From positions 18,334 through 82,333 of the forward strand of contig JAKALA010000009.1 of assembly GCA_021813325.1 (NCBI GenBank): a DNA stretch of 64,000 bases. The letters run 5' to 3'. Positions 1-7,895 of this stretch are shown here, piece by piece. Numbering within the stretch: position 1 is the first letter of the stretch; every line of letters starts with the position of its first letter. The notes under the pieces were generated by a model. It searched no databases. It saw only the letters and a program-made list of their open reading frames with translations, and had not been told where the DNA came from. The stretch comes from a bacterium (GTDB lineage: Bacteria; Verrucomicrobiota; Verrucomicrobiia; Limisphaerales; UBA11358). A program made the translations under genes and the position numbers.

Positions 1-1623
1 TCGCGAACCGGTGTCGTAGGACGAAAACAGGTTTTGCCCAAAATCCAGGTTGATGCGCAGGCTGAAAAATGCCGTCCACGTGTCATGACTGGCGTCGCCG
101 GAGTTGTTGTTGAGGGTCACATCCGCGTAAATGCGGCCCCAGTGGTAGCCGCTGATCAAGCTCCAGGTGGCCAGTTGGGTGGCGTTGCCACGGCGGGAGT
201 TGGAGTAGCTGATGCCGGCAAACCAGCGTTCGCCAAGGCTCTGGGAGTATTGCACCTGACTGGTCCAAAGCGTGCCGTGGTCCGCCGGTGTGACAAAGGG
301 CGTGGGCGCCGTGTAGTCCGAGCTTTGATATTGCGAGGACAACGTGAATTGACCGTCGGAAAGCCAGCTCTCGTGCGGCAGGTAATAATGATACTGAACT
401 TGATGGGCGGAGCCGCCGCCAATGGTCCGGTCATGGGAAACCACGGAATTAAAATCAAACGTTCCCACCGTCGTGCTAAAAACGATTTCAGGCCCGCCCA
501 TTTGCGTGTCCGAAGTGGCCTGGCCACTCAAGCCGGCGGTGATCCGATCGGTGAGGCCGAGCCGGTGATAGGCACTCACAGCGGGTTTTGAATCGTATTC
601 GTAATAGGGATTTTGAGAATCGGTCCGGCTGGGAAATCCGACGGCGTAGTTGAAAGCGGACTCCCCGGCCTTGAGCAATCCGGGATCATAAAACAATCGG
701 GCATTGATGTATTGCACCCGGCCCACGGGATCGGTGATGCGGAGCACGACATTGTTGGCGCCGCCGGTCAGCGGGAAATTGCTGATCTGATGCGGCCCGG
801 CGCTCAATTGCAGGCTCTGCGTGACGTGCCCGTTGACGATGACATCCACTTTGGAGTCGGATTGGAGAAAGAAAGCGGATTGCCCGAGCGGACTGGTGAC
901 GCGATAGGGTTGCAGGCTGTCCTGACGGTTGAGGGAAAAGCCAAGCAGGGGCAGGAAATTTTGAAAACCGGTGACGGGATAATTCAAATCTCCAACGGTG
1001 GCCCGGACACGTTGTTCGGGAAAATCATAGATCAAGCTGGTGTCCCGCTTTTGCCAGCGCTGATCAGGCGACGGGTTGAGATCAATTTCATTGTTCAGCA
1101 CCAGTCGGTGATAATTGAAGACATTTTGAACGGCGACCTGCGGATCACTGAAGCCCGTTTTGGCGTTGGCGCCCGTTTCCACGTAGTTCACGCCGCCGAG
1201 CAGATTCATGTAAGCCGAAAAGTCCGCTGGTTCGTAGGTGTTCACGGCGCGGACGTTGGAGGAGCCAAGCAGGTTGATGTTCTGAACTTGGCGCATTTCC
1301 GGCGGGACGTTCAAAGTTACTTGCAGGTTTTGAAAATCAAACTTTGTTTTGACACCCGCAGCTTCGAGCGTGTCCACCGTGACATACGTGGTTTTATTTG
1401 TCGCAAGTTTCTGGAAATTTTCCGGGGCCAGCAAATTTTTCAACTGGCTGCGAATCGGGGAGATGTCCAACGCCCTGAGCTGGTTTCCTTCCATCTGGCA
1501 ATTGAGGTCGCCAACCGTTTGCTGGTTCAGCGTCGAAGCCAAGGGCACGACCTGATCAGCCGCCCGGACCCAGGTGGCGGCAAGCATGAGGCTGGAGACA
1601 ATGACCCTGATGATTTTACTCAT
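1..1623 (-). CDS. Outer-membrane fimbrial usher (FimD/CsuD type), C-terminus cut by window edge
   Basis: The minus-strand frame is open from an ATG at 1623 to the first base of the window, 541 codons without a stop, so the 3' end lies outside. It starts MSKIIRVIVSSLML and runs into a typical signal peptide ending near ARAAD. The body has the glycine-, asparagine- and aromatic-rich alternation of a transmembrane beta barrel, for example RINLDFGQNLFSSYD near the window edge. The ATG overlaps the last 8 bases of the chaperone gene, so translation is probably coupled. Ushers form the outer-membrane pore that accepts chaperone-subunit complexes and assembles the fimbrial rod. The assignment rests on the barrel-like composition and on its position directly after a periplasmic fimbrial chaperone. 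Confidence 0.82.
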   Translation of the reverse strand, partial: MSKIIRVIVSSLMLAATWVRAADQVVPLASTLNQQTVGDLNCQMEGNQLRALDISPIRSQLKNLLAPENFQKLATNKTTYVTVDTLEAAGVKTKFDFQNLQVTLNVPPEMRQVQNINLLGSSNVRAVNTYEPADFSAYMNLLGGVNYVETGANAKTGFSDPQVAVQNVFNYHRLVLNNEIDLNPSPDQRWQKRDTSLIYDFPEQRVRATVGDLNYPVTGFQNFLPLLGFSLNRQDSLQPYRVTSPLGQSAFFLQSDSKVDVIVNGHVTQSLQLSAGPHQISNFPLTGGANNVVLRITDPVGRVQYINARLFYDPGLLKAGESAFNYAVGFPSRTDSQNPYYEYDSKPAVSAYHRLGLTDRITAGLSGQATSDTQMGGPEIVFSTTVGTFDFNSVVSHDRTIGGGSAHQVQYHYYLPHESWLSDGQFTLSSQYQSSDYTAPTPFVTPADHGTLWTSQVQYSQSLGERWFAGISYSNSRRGNATQLATWSLISGYHWGRIYADVTLNNNSGDASHDTWTAFFSLRINLDFGQNLFSSYDTGSR

Positions 1624-2356
1624 CCACTTGAATTTCCGCGTGGTAATCCTCTGCCGATAGATCGGCAGGCAATGTTACCGGGAAACGCCGCCGGTGATTG
1701 GCCAGAATGTTCTGGCCTTCAATCTTGTCGAGTTGACTGGATTTTAGGACGGTTTTTTGGCCGTTGGCGTCCGTGACCGTGAGCACGCAGTTTTCAAGCC
1801 CTTGATGAGCATTGCCGGCGTTGTTGAGCGTCAGTTCGTAAAGGTTGTTGGTGGCTGAATTGTCCGGTGATTTGGTCAAGGCCACGGTTTCCAGCTTGGG
1901 TTTGGCATTCTTGGGGCGGATGTAAACGGTGCCCAAATAGCGGACCAACAGCTTGATTTGGGATTCTTTGGTTTGCGGTTCGAAGTTGACCGGTAACTGC
2001 TCGGCCACAATGCGAAACGCCAGTTCGTTGGTCGGATTCTGCGGGCCTTTCCAGGCAACCCGGATGTTTTGCCGCTGACCGGGGCCGACAACACCCTGCG
2101 GGGGAAAGACGGTGAACAAATCCCCGGCCGGTTTTTGCGTTTCTTCGCCTTGCTCGTTCATATCGCGCGTGACCATGCTGATCTGAAAGGCAATGCGATT
2201 GGAACTTTCGTTTTCCACGCGGAAGGTGGTGCCGACACCATAACCTTTGGGAGCCAGCGTTGCGGAAATGGGAATCAACGTGAACGCCTGTCCCAGCAGG
2301 CTGCTGGACAAGACGGCCAAAAGCGCCAACAGCCGGTTGAATTTCGTGAATCGCAT
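1616..2356 (-). CDS. Periplasmic fimbrial (usher-pathway) chaperone
   Basis: A 246-residue protein with a clear signal peptide (MRFTKFNRLLALLAVL to LLGQA). The mature part reads as two Ig-like domains of the PapD superfamily: an N-terminal strand with RVENES, a conserved VGPGQRQNIRVAW stretch equivalent to the G1/F1 region, then FRIVAEQLPV and LVRYLGTVYIRP, where chaperones have their interdomain hinge. Such proteins donate a beta strand to fimbrial subunits in the periplasm and hand them to the usher. The ATG at 2356 is preferred over an in-frame TTG two codons upstream. The stop overlaps the usher start by 8 bases. The short form without PapD-specific cysteines resembles the archaic (Csu/sigma) chaperones, but that subclass call is tentative. 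Confidence 0.85.
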   Translation of the reverse strand: MRFTKFNRLLALLAVLSSSLLGQAFTLIPISATLAPKGYGVGTTFRVENESSNRIAFQISMVTRDMNEQGEETQKPAGDLFTVFPPQGVVGPGQRQNIRVAWKGPQNPTNELAFRIVAEQLPVNFEPQTKESQIKLLVRYLGTVYIRPKNAKPKLETVALTKSPDNSATNNLYELTLNNAGNAHQGLENCVLTVTDANGQKTVLKSSQLDKIEGQNILANHRRRFPVTLPADLSAEDYHAEIQVDE

Positions 2357-2390
2357 GGCCAAATATCGAAATTACCGCTGGATGTGTCTA

Positions 2391-2417
2391 TAAAAAAGCC
2401 GCCCGAATTGGGCGGCT
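2391..2417 (-). terminator. Rho-independent terminator between pilin and chaperone-usher genes
   Basis: An 8-bp perfect stem (2397-2404 with 2410-2417) with a 5-base loop is followed on the minus strand by a run of six T. It sits 24 bases after the pilin stop and about 35 bases before the chaperone start. Partial read-through here would give much more pilin message than chaperone/usher message. Confidence 0.8.
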
Positions 2418-2440
2418 GGCGAAATTTAGAAACCCGAATA

Positions 2441-2929
2441 TTAGTTGGGCGCGATGGTCAGTGTCAGCGTATCGCTATAAGTATCGGCCGCATACCAACC
2501 GCCACTAAATGTGATTGCGACATTTTTATCGATGCCGGTTTTATCGGTTCTGCCAGTTGCCGTGGTGACAGTGGCTGAACCACTGGACAGTGCGACTAGC
2601 GTTCCCCCGTATGTAATGGAGTAATTGACTGTGTCAGAATTGCCAGTAAGCGCACCTTTCAAGAAAGCTTGCGTGCCGGTGCCGGCGTTGGCGCTCTTTA
2701 ACGTAACTGAATACCCCAGTTTGTCATTGGACGTTTCGGTGGCAATGCCCACAACTTTGAGCGTTTCCCCGTTCACCAGATCCAACGCATTATAACCGCT
2801 TTGAGCGGCAACCATAATCGTGTTGATCGGAACGACTTTCCCGCTGATGGTTAGGGTTGCCGATGATTGAGCGTAGCTTGCTGTGGCTAGTAACAAGGTT
2901 GCGCAAATTGCTGCCAGAGTTTTTTTCAT
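2441..2929 (-). CDS. Major fimbrial subunit (secreted pilin)
   Basis: A 162-residue protein that begins MKKTLAAICATLLLATASYAQ, a textbook signal peptide. The mature chain is rich in Thr, Ser, Gly and Val with alternating beta pattern: LTISGKVVPINTI at the N-terminus, VNYSITYGG in the middle, and DTLTLTIAPN at the C-terminus, where usher-type subunits carry the last strand of an incomplete Ig fold. The mature protein has no cysteine, so it lacks the disulfide of classical FimA-type pilins. It is the first gene before chaperone and usher, the normal place for the rod subunit. The terminator just downstream fits a highly expressed structural protein. Homology to a specific pilin family cannot be decided by eye. 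Confidence 0.72.
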   Translation of the reverse strand: MKKTLAAICATLLLATASYAQSSATLTISGKVVPINTIMVAAQSGYNALDLVNGETLKVVGIATETSNDKLGYSVTLKSANAGTGTQAFLKGALTGNSDTVNYSITYGGTLVALSSGSATVTTATGRTDKTGIDKNVAITFSGGWYAADTYSDTLTLTIAPN

Positions 2930-2970
2930 ATGCTGATTGGGATGACTTTATTTTTATGATTACATTTTCC

Positions 2971-3047
2971 GGCCGCTTATTAATTTGCGGCCCAAAGAAC
3001 ATGTTTGTGTTCGGAAATTCATTTAGCACCCGCGATGCCGGGTGTTT
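2971..3047 (-). promoter_or_regulatory. Possible structured 5' leader of the pilin gene (two hairpins)
   Basis: Two inverted repeats lie upstream of the pilin start: a 6-bp stem at 2971-2976/2987-2992 with an AT-rich 10-base loop, and a GC-rich stem near 3029-3047 (CACCCG with CGGGTG). They could stabilise the pilin mRNA or act in regulation. No known riboswitch pattern was recognised. Confidence 0.3.
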
Positions 3048-3131
3048 GGCAACTGCTTGTTTTTAAAGTATTTCCAACAACCGATGGTGGCTTCCGTGTG
3101 GCTTTACCGCTAGGAATGGTGTTTTTTTAAT

Positions 3132-3159
3132 TAAAGAAAAATCTTTCATCAGCCGATAA
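3132..3159 (+). promoter_or_regulatory. Sigma-28 (FliA/SigD)-like promoter box 1
   Basis: TAAAGAAA at 3132-3139, a 12-base gap, then GCCGATAA at 3152-3159. The enteric FliA consensus is TAAAGTTT-N11-GCCGATAA, so the -10 half is a perfect match and the gap is one base longer. First of three such boxes with identical internal spacing, all pointing toward the pilin-like gene that ends at 3831. Confidence 0.5.
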
Positions 3160-3217
3160 ATGAAGTTTAAGCATTCTGAGTGTCGTAAAACGGTGCAAAC
3201 AAATTTGAAAAATGTCC

Positions 3218-3245
3218 TAAAGTGCAAGTGGCTTTTCGCCGATGA
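3218..3245 (+). promoter_or_regulatory. Sigma-28-like promoter box 2
   Basis: TAAAGTGC at 3218-3225, a 12-base gap, then GCCGATGA at 3238-3245. The -10 half has one mismatch to GCCGATAA. The spacing equals that of boxes 1 and 3. Confidence 0.45.
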
Positions 3246-3288
3246 AGTGTGTCATCGTTTGGATGGGCAAGTTCGCGGCGATGAAGGC

Positions 3289-3316
3289 TAAAGCGACCCG
3301 TTTGAACTGCCGATAA
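3289..3316 (+). promoter_or_regulatory. Sigma-28-like promoter box 3
   Basis: TAAAGCGA at 3289-3296, a 12-base gap, then a perfect GCCGATAA at 3309-3316. A transcript from here would start near 3323. That would leave about 80 bases of leader before an ATG at 3403, or be almost leaderless if the ATG at 3325 is used. Confidence 0.5.
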
Positions 3317-3402
3317 CCGTCAAAATGACACAGCGCTCCTTTGGGTTTGAGAGCCAGAAACGTTCGAGACGAAATTCCGGCTCGCAATCATTGTATATCG
3401 GC

Positions 3403-3831
3403 ATGCCGCGCGGCGTTTCCGGGGGAATCTTTTTCTTGGTGTTGATCCTGTTGGTGATTTGGTCTCCAGCCCAAAGTCAAAACAAGGCGGATTTGACTAT
3501 TCAAGGCACCATGCCCGCCGTCCAACGGGTGAACATTGCTTCGGTTCGTGCTGTGGAAAACACCAATCTGATCGAGGTCACGTTGCAGGGCGAAAGCAAT
3601 ATCGGTGAAAGCTATCTGGTGACCTTGCAATCGGCAATATTGACTGCCAGCCCAAATTCAGCGCCGGGAAAAATTTCCCTTTTACAAAAGACCAAGCCGT
3701 TAAGTCTGGTTGCAGGCCAAGGTGTGTTTCACTCAAAACTCACTGCTGAGATGGCTGGCCACCTTTTTCGGCAAATTCCCGAAGCCGATATGCACAGCAA
3801 CACACTCATTTTGACCATTACTGGTCAGTGA
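3403..3831 (+). CDS. Secreted pilin-like protein divergent from the fimbrial operon
   Basis: From the ATG at 3403 it is a 142-residue protein with a strong signal peptide (MPRGVSGGIFFLVLILLVIW, cleavage near SPAQSQ). An in-frame ATG at 3325 would add a basic, Arg/Ser-rich 26-residue extension; I prefer 3403 because it gives a normal signal peptide. The mature part resembles the neighbouring pilin in layout: ADLTIQGTMPAVQRVNI at the N-terminus, SYLVTLQSA in the middle and LILTITGQ at the very end, like LTLTIAPN in the pilin. It may be a minor subunit, tip subunit or assembly inhibitor. It is divergent from the pilin-chaperone-usher operon and follows three sigma-28-like boxes, which hints at co-regulation with motility. 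No cysteines in the mature protein. Confidence 0.55.
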   Translation: MPRGVSGGIFFLVLILLVIWSPAQSQNKADLTIQGTMPAVQRVNIASVRAVENTNLIEVTLQGESNIGESYLVTLQSAILTASPNSAPGKISLLQKTKPLSLVAGQGVFHSKLTAEMAGHLFRQIPEADMHSNTLILTITGQ

Positions 3832-3873
3832 TGGGTTCAATTGGCGACGCCTGTCCCGCGCCGGGTGGCGGTG

Positions 3874-5904
3874 TTATCGAGTCACATAAAAGCCACGGAC
3901 GGTGGCTTTCAACTGCGGCGTAAGCGGGGGCAGCTTGGTGGAGTCCTGAAAATTCGGATCGAAACCCCATTGCCGGGAAGGCGCGTTGTAATAATTACCG
4001 GTCGTTTTCCATGGACTGGTGGCGTATTGGCTCGGGAACATGACCACAATGGAGCCATTATAAGTGACCGTGTAACCCGACCAGTTTTCCAGCAGCCGCA
4101 GAAAGTTTTCCACGCCGCCGCTGTAATGAGAGCCATCGGAGGGCACAATGCCTTCCAAGGTGGCTGCGTTAAGGCAGATATTCGCCGGAGTGCGGCTGCT
4201 TAAACTGGTGCTGGCGTTATAATTGTCTTTCCAATTGGCGGAGAGAAGGCTGATGGCGTCACCTAACAAGGCCGCCGGCCGGGTATAAGTGGTATCCCCC
4301 AGCGCTTTTGAATAATGCGATCCATCCGTGGTGGTGTTGTAATCGCCTTTGACGTAAATGGGCAGGGCCGTGGCCACCGTCAAACCTGATGAAGGTAATT
4401 GCTGGCCGTTGACCAGGCGGACGGCGGGCAAAGTCGAGCTATCCAAACTCACATCATTTTGCACGTAGATCGAATTGATCCCGTGGCCCTTGTAAGTGGA
4501 GCCGGAGGTGTTCATCTGGTCATATTGCAGGCCGCCAACGGTGGGGTCGGAATTGGCCAGCCAAGTATTCAAGTTTGCAACGTCCACTTGGACGGCTTGC
4601 ACCGTTTTGCTTTCGCGGTAATCGCGATAAGTAACATTCGTGACAAATGAATAGAAATAGTTGGTAACCGTGATATTGTAAGTCGTTACGTTGGTAATGT
4701 TCACCTCATTTATTTCCGGCGTGTAAGCGGTGTTGGTGATGACGGTGATGCTTTGAATCTTCCCCTTATTTTTGCCACTGATGTAGTAAACGATGTTGGT
4801 GGTATAGCTGTAAGAAGGAATCATATTCGTCACATAACCGCTGGTCACCGAATACGAATTGGTGGGGACGGTTTGAACGGAACTGACATCAGGCGACACC
4901 CGCACCAAAGGCGACGCATTGTTTTGATTTTGATAATAGACCGTCATGACATTCGTGGAACTGTAACTGTTAATCCCGCTCGGCGAATTGGAGACGATGA
5001 GATCCGCCTCATTATAAAGATAGACCTGGCCGTTGGTGGAGTAAGCGGAGGCTTGGGGCGCCGCCAGACCATTGGGCGGCAGCCGCAGAATACTGGTGAC
5101 ATGGGCGGGATTGTTGTCGGAATCGGTGCCAATGGGCAACACCAGCGTGTCCGAATTGGAAATCGGACTGTTGGTGTCGCTATAAACCCCGTTGCCGCTG
5201 CGGTGGCCAAAGTTCTGCGGATCCAACGGACTGGGCGTATTGGTGACAAAGCCGCTGGCATCGACACTGGTGGTGAAGATCAACGGTGAACTCGAACTGC
5301 TGCCGGTGGCCCAGATATTATAGTTGGAGTGAACCCGGCCATTGACCCGCATCGAAGCGCCGGGATTGATTTCCATGTCCTGATTGTAAAAAATGGCGAA
5401 TTGAAACAAGGGAATGTTGCCAAACCACACGCTTTGAGAAACCGTGCTGGAAACCGCGTAGCGCGTGTTGCTGGTGGTCGCCGTTGAAGCCACGGTGCAA
5501 TCCTGACCGTAGCCATACAAGCCTTTGAATTGCGAGGGCAATTGCGTCCAATAACCGCCGCCGATGGCCACGGAAGTTTGTTGCGCCACGCCGTTGGTGC
5601 TTTTGAAGATAAATTGGATGGGCCAAGCGCTTGTATCGGGCACCAGAGCGCTATAATCACTGGCGCTTTTGAGCGTGCTATATGTGAAATCACGCATCAT
5701 CCGGGTGATCACACCTTCCGTGGCGGATTCCGCGGCGGCCTGGGCGGAGACGTAGAGATTGTTTCGTTCGGAGACGATGTTGCTGGAAGCAACCCAGTGC
5801 ATGATGCTGCTTAACGCCGCCAACGCAATGACCACGAAAGTCAACGTCAGAGCCAGGGCGTAGCCCGCCCGGGCTTTCAATTTTGGAACCAGAACGATTT
5901 TCAT
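3874..5904 (-). CDS. Large PilX-like / pseudopilin-associated protein
   Basis: A 676-residue protein. The ATG at 5904 is chosen because GAGGT lies 5-6 bases upstream, a good ribosome binding site. It opens with a basic segment and one long hydrophobic helix (GYALALTLTFVVIALAALSS), followed by an Ala/Glu-rich helix (YVSAQAAAESATEGV), the pattern of PilX/GspK-type minor pilins without a strict GFTL cleavage motif. The remaining 600 residues are Ser/Thr/Asn/Tyr-rich, probably beta-structured, with many VTNYF/VTNVTY-like stretches and a RVNGRVHSN segment as seen in PilX-type proteins. It is the last gene of a three-gene pilin-like operon. Likely role: part of a type IV pilus or type II secretion pseudopilus tip. 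Its unusual length and exact role are not settled by sequence alone. Confidence 0.6.
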   Translation of the reverse strand: MKIVLVPKLKARAGYALALTLTFVVIALAALSSIMHWVASSNIVSERNNLYVSAQAAAESATEGVITRMMRDFTYSTLKSASDYSALVPDTSAWPIQFIFKSTNGVAQQTSVAIGGGYWTQLPSQFKGLYGYGQDCTVASTATTSNTRYAVSSTVSQSVWFGNIPLFQFAIFYNQDMEINPGASMRVNGRVHSNYNIWATGSSSSSPLIFTTSVDASGFVTNTPSPLDPQNFGHRSGNGVYSDTNSPISNSDTLVLPIGTDSDNNPAHVTSILRLPPNGLAAPQASAYSTNGQVYLYNEADLIVSNSPSGINSYSSTNVMTVYYQNQNNASPLVRVSPDVSSVQTVPTNSYSVTSGYVTNMIPSYSYTTNIVYYISGKNKGKIQSITVITNTAYTPEINEVNITNVTTYNITVTNYFYSFVTNVTYRDYRESKTVQAVQVDVANLNTWLANSDPTVGGLQYDQMNTSGSTYKGHGINSIYVQNDVSLDSSTLPAVRLVNGQQLPSSGLTVATALPIYVKGDYNTTTDGSHYSKALGDTTYTRPAALLGDAISLLSANWKDNYNASTSLSSRTPANICLNAATLEGIVPSDGSHYSGGVENFLRLLENWSGYTVTYNGSIVVMFPSQYATSPWKTTGNYYNAPSRQWGFDPNFQDSTKLPPLTPQLKATVRGFYVTR

Positions 5905-5914
5905 AACTACCTCA

Positions 5915-6553
5915 CTATTCTTTGGCGCGGCGGCCAATCCGGGTTTGCAGCCGGTAATGATTGAAGGCGTTCAGCGCATTGGTGCTCACCACGCCAATGG
6001 GATATTCCCATTGATAAAATTGCAGGGTGATGCGGATGACCGGATTGTTGTCATAATTAATCAGCGTCGTCCCCTGGTAATCTTCAGCCGTGAAGACGTA
6101 GTAATTCGTCACGTAATTCGCCAGCATGGTTTCCACATTGTTGGTCACGCTATAAAGCTTGTTCTCCGAGTCCGACGAGACCTGGTAATAAATGGTCGGG
6201 CTGAGGCCCGGCTCGTTGTTGGTGTCGGGGAAAAACAGTTCCAACGCGTTGCCGGTTTGTGGCTGGCCGTTGGCAATCCGTGAAAACTGGCCGCCGCTGT
6301 AATTGCCGACATACACGGTCTTGGCGCTGCGGATGTCTTCGCGCAACGCGTTCAGGGATTTCCGGGCGTCGGCGGTGGCGCTCAACTTGGTGGCCGCCAG
6401 CGTGTAATCCCGCAATCCAAAAATTTGCAAACCAATCAGGACACCGACAAAAATCCCCAGAAAAATGCCCGTGGCCATCATCATTTCCACCAGGGTAAAG
6501 CCGGCGGCGCGGCCGCCGCGACGGGAAACATTGGAGTTGGGCGCGGGCTTCAT
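5915..6553 (-). CDS. Minor type IV pilin, PilW-like (prepilin N-terminal motif)
   Basis: A 212-residue protein with a classical type III signal: GRAAGFTLVEMMMATGIFLGIF, with the Gly before Phe as processing site and Glu at +5 of the mature chain. This is the prepilin peptidase and N-methylation motif. After the helix come a DARKSLNALREDIRSAK segment and a Tyr/Asn-rich globular part, as in PilW/PulJ minor pilins. Its ATG at 6553 overlaps the stop of the gene before it (ATGA), so the two are translationally coupled. The next gene starts 10 bases after its stop. Probable role: minor pilin in a type IV pilus or pseudopilus in the inner membrane and periplasm. Confidence 0.8.
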   Translation of the reverse strand: MKPAPNSNVSRRGGRAAGFTLVEMMMATGIFLGIFVGVLIGLQIFGLRDYTLAATKLSATADARKSLNALREDIRSAKTVYVGNYSGGQFSRIANGQPQTGNALELFFPDTNNEPGLSPTIYYQVSSDSENKLYSVTNNVETMLANYVTNYYVFTAEDYQGTTLINYDNNPVIRITLQFYQWEYPIGVVSTNALNAFNHYRLQTRIGRRAKE

Positions 6554-7053
6554 TGGTCAGGAGCGCGTAAGAGCATGATGGTGTTGGTATAGACATTTCC
6601 GGTAAACGGAAACTTCCACACGGCGTCAGAACGAATCAACCGCAACGGCGGATTCGTCGAGAGATTGGTGATCCAGACGAAATTCGTCACCCACGAATCA
6701 AAATCAGAACTGGACGGATCGCCTTTCGACGGAATATCGAAATAATCCACATTGACGATGACCGGCTCGCCGTTCGTTCCCGGCGGTAATTCATCCATGG
6801 TGCCGGGACCGGTATTGGGCGGATAATCGCGCGGACGCCAATTCGCCGTGCGGGCGCGCTCCGCGCCTTGCGACGCGGAAGATTGGGCCGCCATGGACAT
6901 GGAACTCCATTCCGCCATGCGATTGGCCTGAACGTAGCCAAAAACGACGCCTGCCGTCGCAATGGACAGCACCAAAAACGAAATCAACACCTCCAGGAGC
7001 GTAAAACCTGGGCATCCTGTCTTTTTTTGTGACTGTATGGGGCGCACTATCAT
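6550..7053 (-). CDS. Minor type IV pilin, PilV-like (prepilin N-terminal motif)
   Basis: A 167-residue protein from the ATG at 7053, with TTGGAAAA a suitable distance upstream; an ATG two codons earlier (7059) has no room for that site. The N-terminus carries KKTGCPGFTLLEVLISFLVL, a canonical prepilin peptidase site (Gly-Phe, Glu at +5) with the hydrophobic assembly helix. The remainder is short and includes EWSSMSMAAQSSASQGAERAR, typical of PilV/GspI-type proteins. It is the first gene of the operon with PilW-like and PilX-like genes. It probably initiates or primes a pilus or pseudopilus; no motor or secretin gene is present in this window. Confidence 0.78.
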   Translation of the reverse strand: MIVRPIQSQKKTGCPGFTLLEVLISFLVLSIATAGVVFGYVQANRMAEWSSMSMAAQSSASQGAERARTANWRPRDYPPNTGPGTMDELPPGTNGEPVIVNVDYFDIPSKGDPSSSDFDSWVTNFVWITNLSTNPPLRLIRSDAVWKFPFTGNVYTNTIMLLRAPDQ

Positions 7054-7131
7054 GGCCATTTTCCAAAAAACACCATTTTCGATGTGTTTTCTTGGCAACT
7101 TGTTTTGAAATATGTGCTACGGGTTTAAAGT

Positions 7132-7147
7132 AGCAAGATTGATTCCA
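7132..7147 (-). promoter_or_regulatory. Candidate sigma-54 promoter of the pilin-like operon
   Basis: On the minus strand, TGGAATCAATCTTGCT keeps GG and GC exactly 10 bases apart and matches the TGG and TTGCW parts of the -24/-12 consensus, with mismatches between. Type IV pilin promoters are often sigma-54 dependent. It lies about 80 bases before the PilV-like start. The remainder of the 7060-7339 gap shows nothing else I can name. Confidence 0.3.
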
Positions 7148-7339
7148 GCCTTGGCGTAAAATCTTGGTTGTAATTTGGCAGCGGCCGGACAAGCTTTTAA
7201 AAGTAATTGGTAATGTCTGCTTGGTGTTGTTTTTCGCCTGCCAGTTGGATGCTAATTCACGATTTAAAACATAAATGGGTGGTTTGGCAGTGGCGCCGGC
7301 TTGACTTGGTTTGGCGGGTCGGAAAAAATTGGCTGTTGT

Positions 7340-7759
7340 ATGTCGGAGAAGTCGAATTCCTCAAAACAGATCAGTCGCGCGGAATTGCGCGATTTGGATA
7401 CCAAGATCGAGTTTATGGAAGGACTCGTTCGGCGTGACCCGGATTACGTCGATGCGCTCCAACTTCTGGGCGATCACTACACCGCCCGCGGACGCTTTGC
7501 CGAGGGTTTGACGGTGGATGAACGGCTGGCCCGGTTGGACCCTGAAAATGCGCTGGTTTTCTACAACTTGGCGTGCAGCTATTCCCTGACCAATCAGTAT
7601 GACCGCGCGGCTTTCGCCCTGGACCGGGCCTTGGATTTGGGCTACCGCGACTTTAAATGGCTCGCCAGGGATCCGGATTTGAAGAAGCTGCGGGCGCAGC
7701 CGGTTTACCAGGAATTAAAGGCCAAAATTCGCGAATTAAAGTCCAAGGAACGCGATTGA
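7340..7759 (+). CDS. TPR-repeat protein
   Basis: A 139-residue protein from ATG 7340 (an upstream TTG at 7301 is less likely). It contains two to three tetratricopeptide-like helical hairpins: LVRRDPDYVDALQLLGDHY, LARLDPENALVFYNLACSY and YDRAAFALDRALDLGYRDF, with the Ala/Gly/Leu positions and the helix-ending proline of TPRs. The C-terminus is highly charged (ELKAKIRELKSKERD). No signal peptide or membrane segment, so it is a cytoplasmic scaffold protein. The partner is unknown. It stands alone between the pilin-like operon and mtnA, on the opposite strand from the pilins. Confidence 0.7.
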   Translation: MSEKSNSSKQISRAELRDLDTKIEFMEGLVRRDPDYVDALQLLGDHYTARGRFAEGLTVDERLARLDPENALVFYNLACSYSLTNQYDRAAFALDRALDLGYRDFKWLARDPDLKKLRAQPVYQELKAKIRELKSKERD

Positions 7760-7895
7760 TTGCCGCCGGTTTTTTCAAAAATTTCCAGCAGGCGCGCTTT
7801 TCGCGGGTGGGTTTACACCCTTTCCCGGCCGGCATTTGAAATGGACTTTTAAATCCGCACCGGCACATTGGCGGCGGCAAAAATTGCATTGTTCA

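Noticed and set aside
3061-3324. Possible c-di-GMP-I (GEMM) riboswitch before the pilin-like gene
   Set aside because: GGGCAA- and AAAGC-like pieces occur, but the conserved GGGACGCAAAGCC block is missing. The repeated TAAAG/GCCGATAA pattern explains the conserved pieces better as promoters.
7760-7895. SAM or other riboswitch before mtnA
   Set aside because: The 135-base interval shows no recognisable riboswitch core or terminator.
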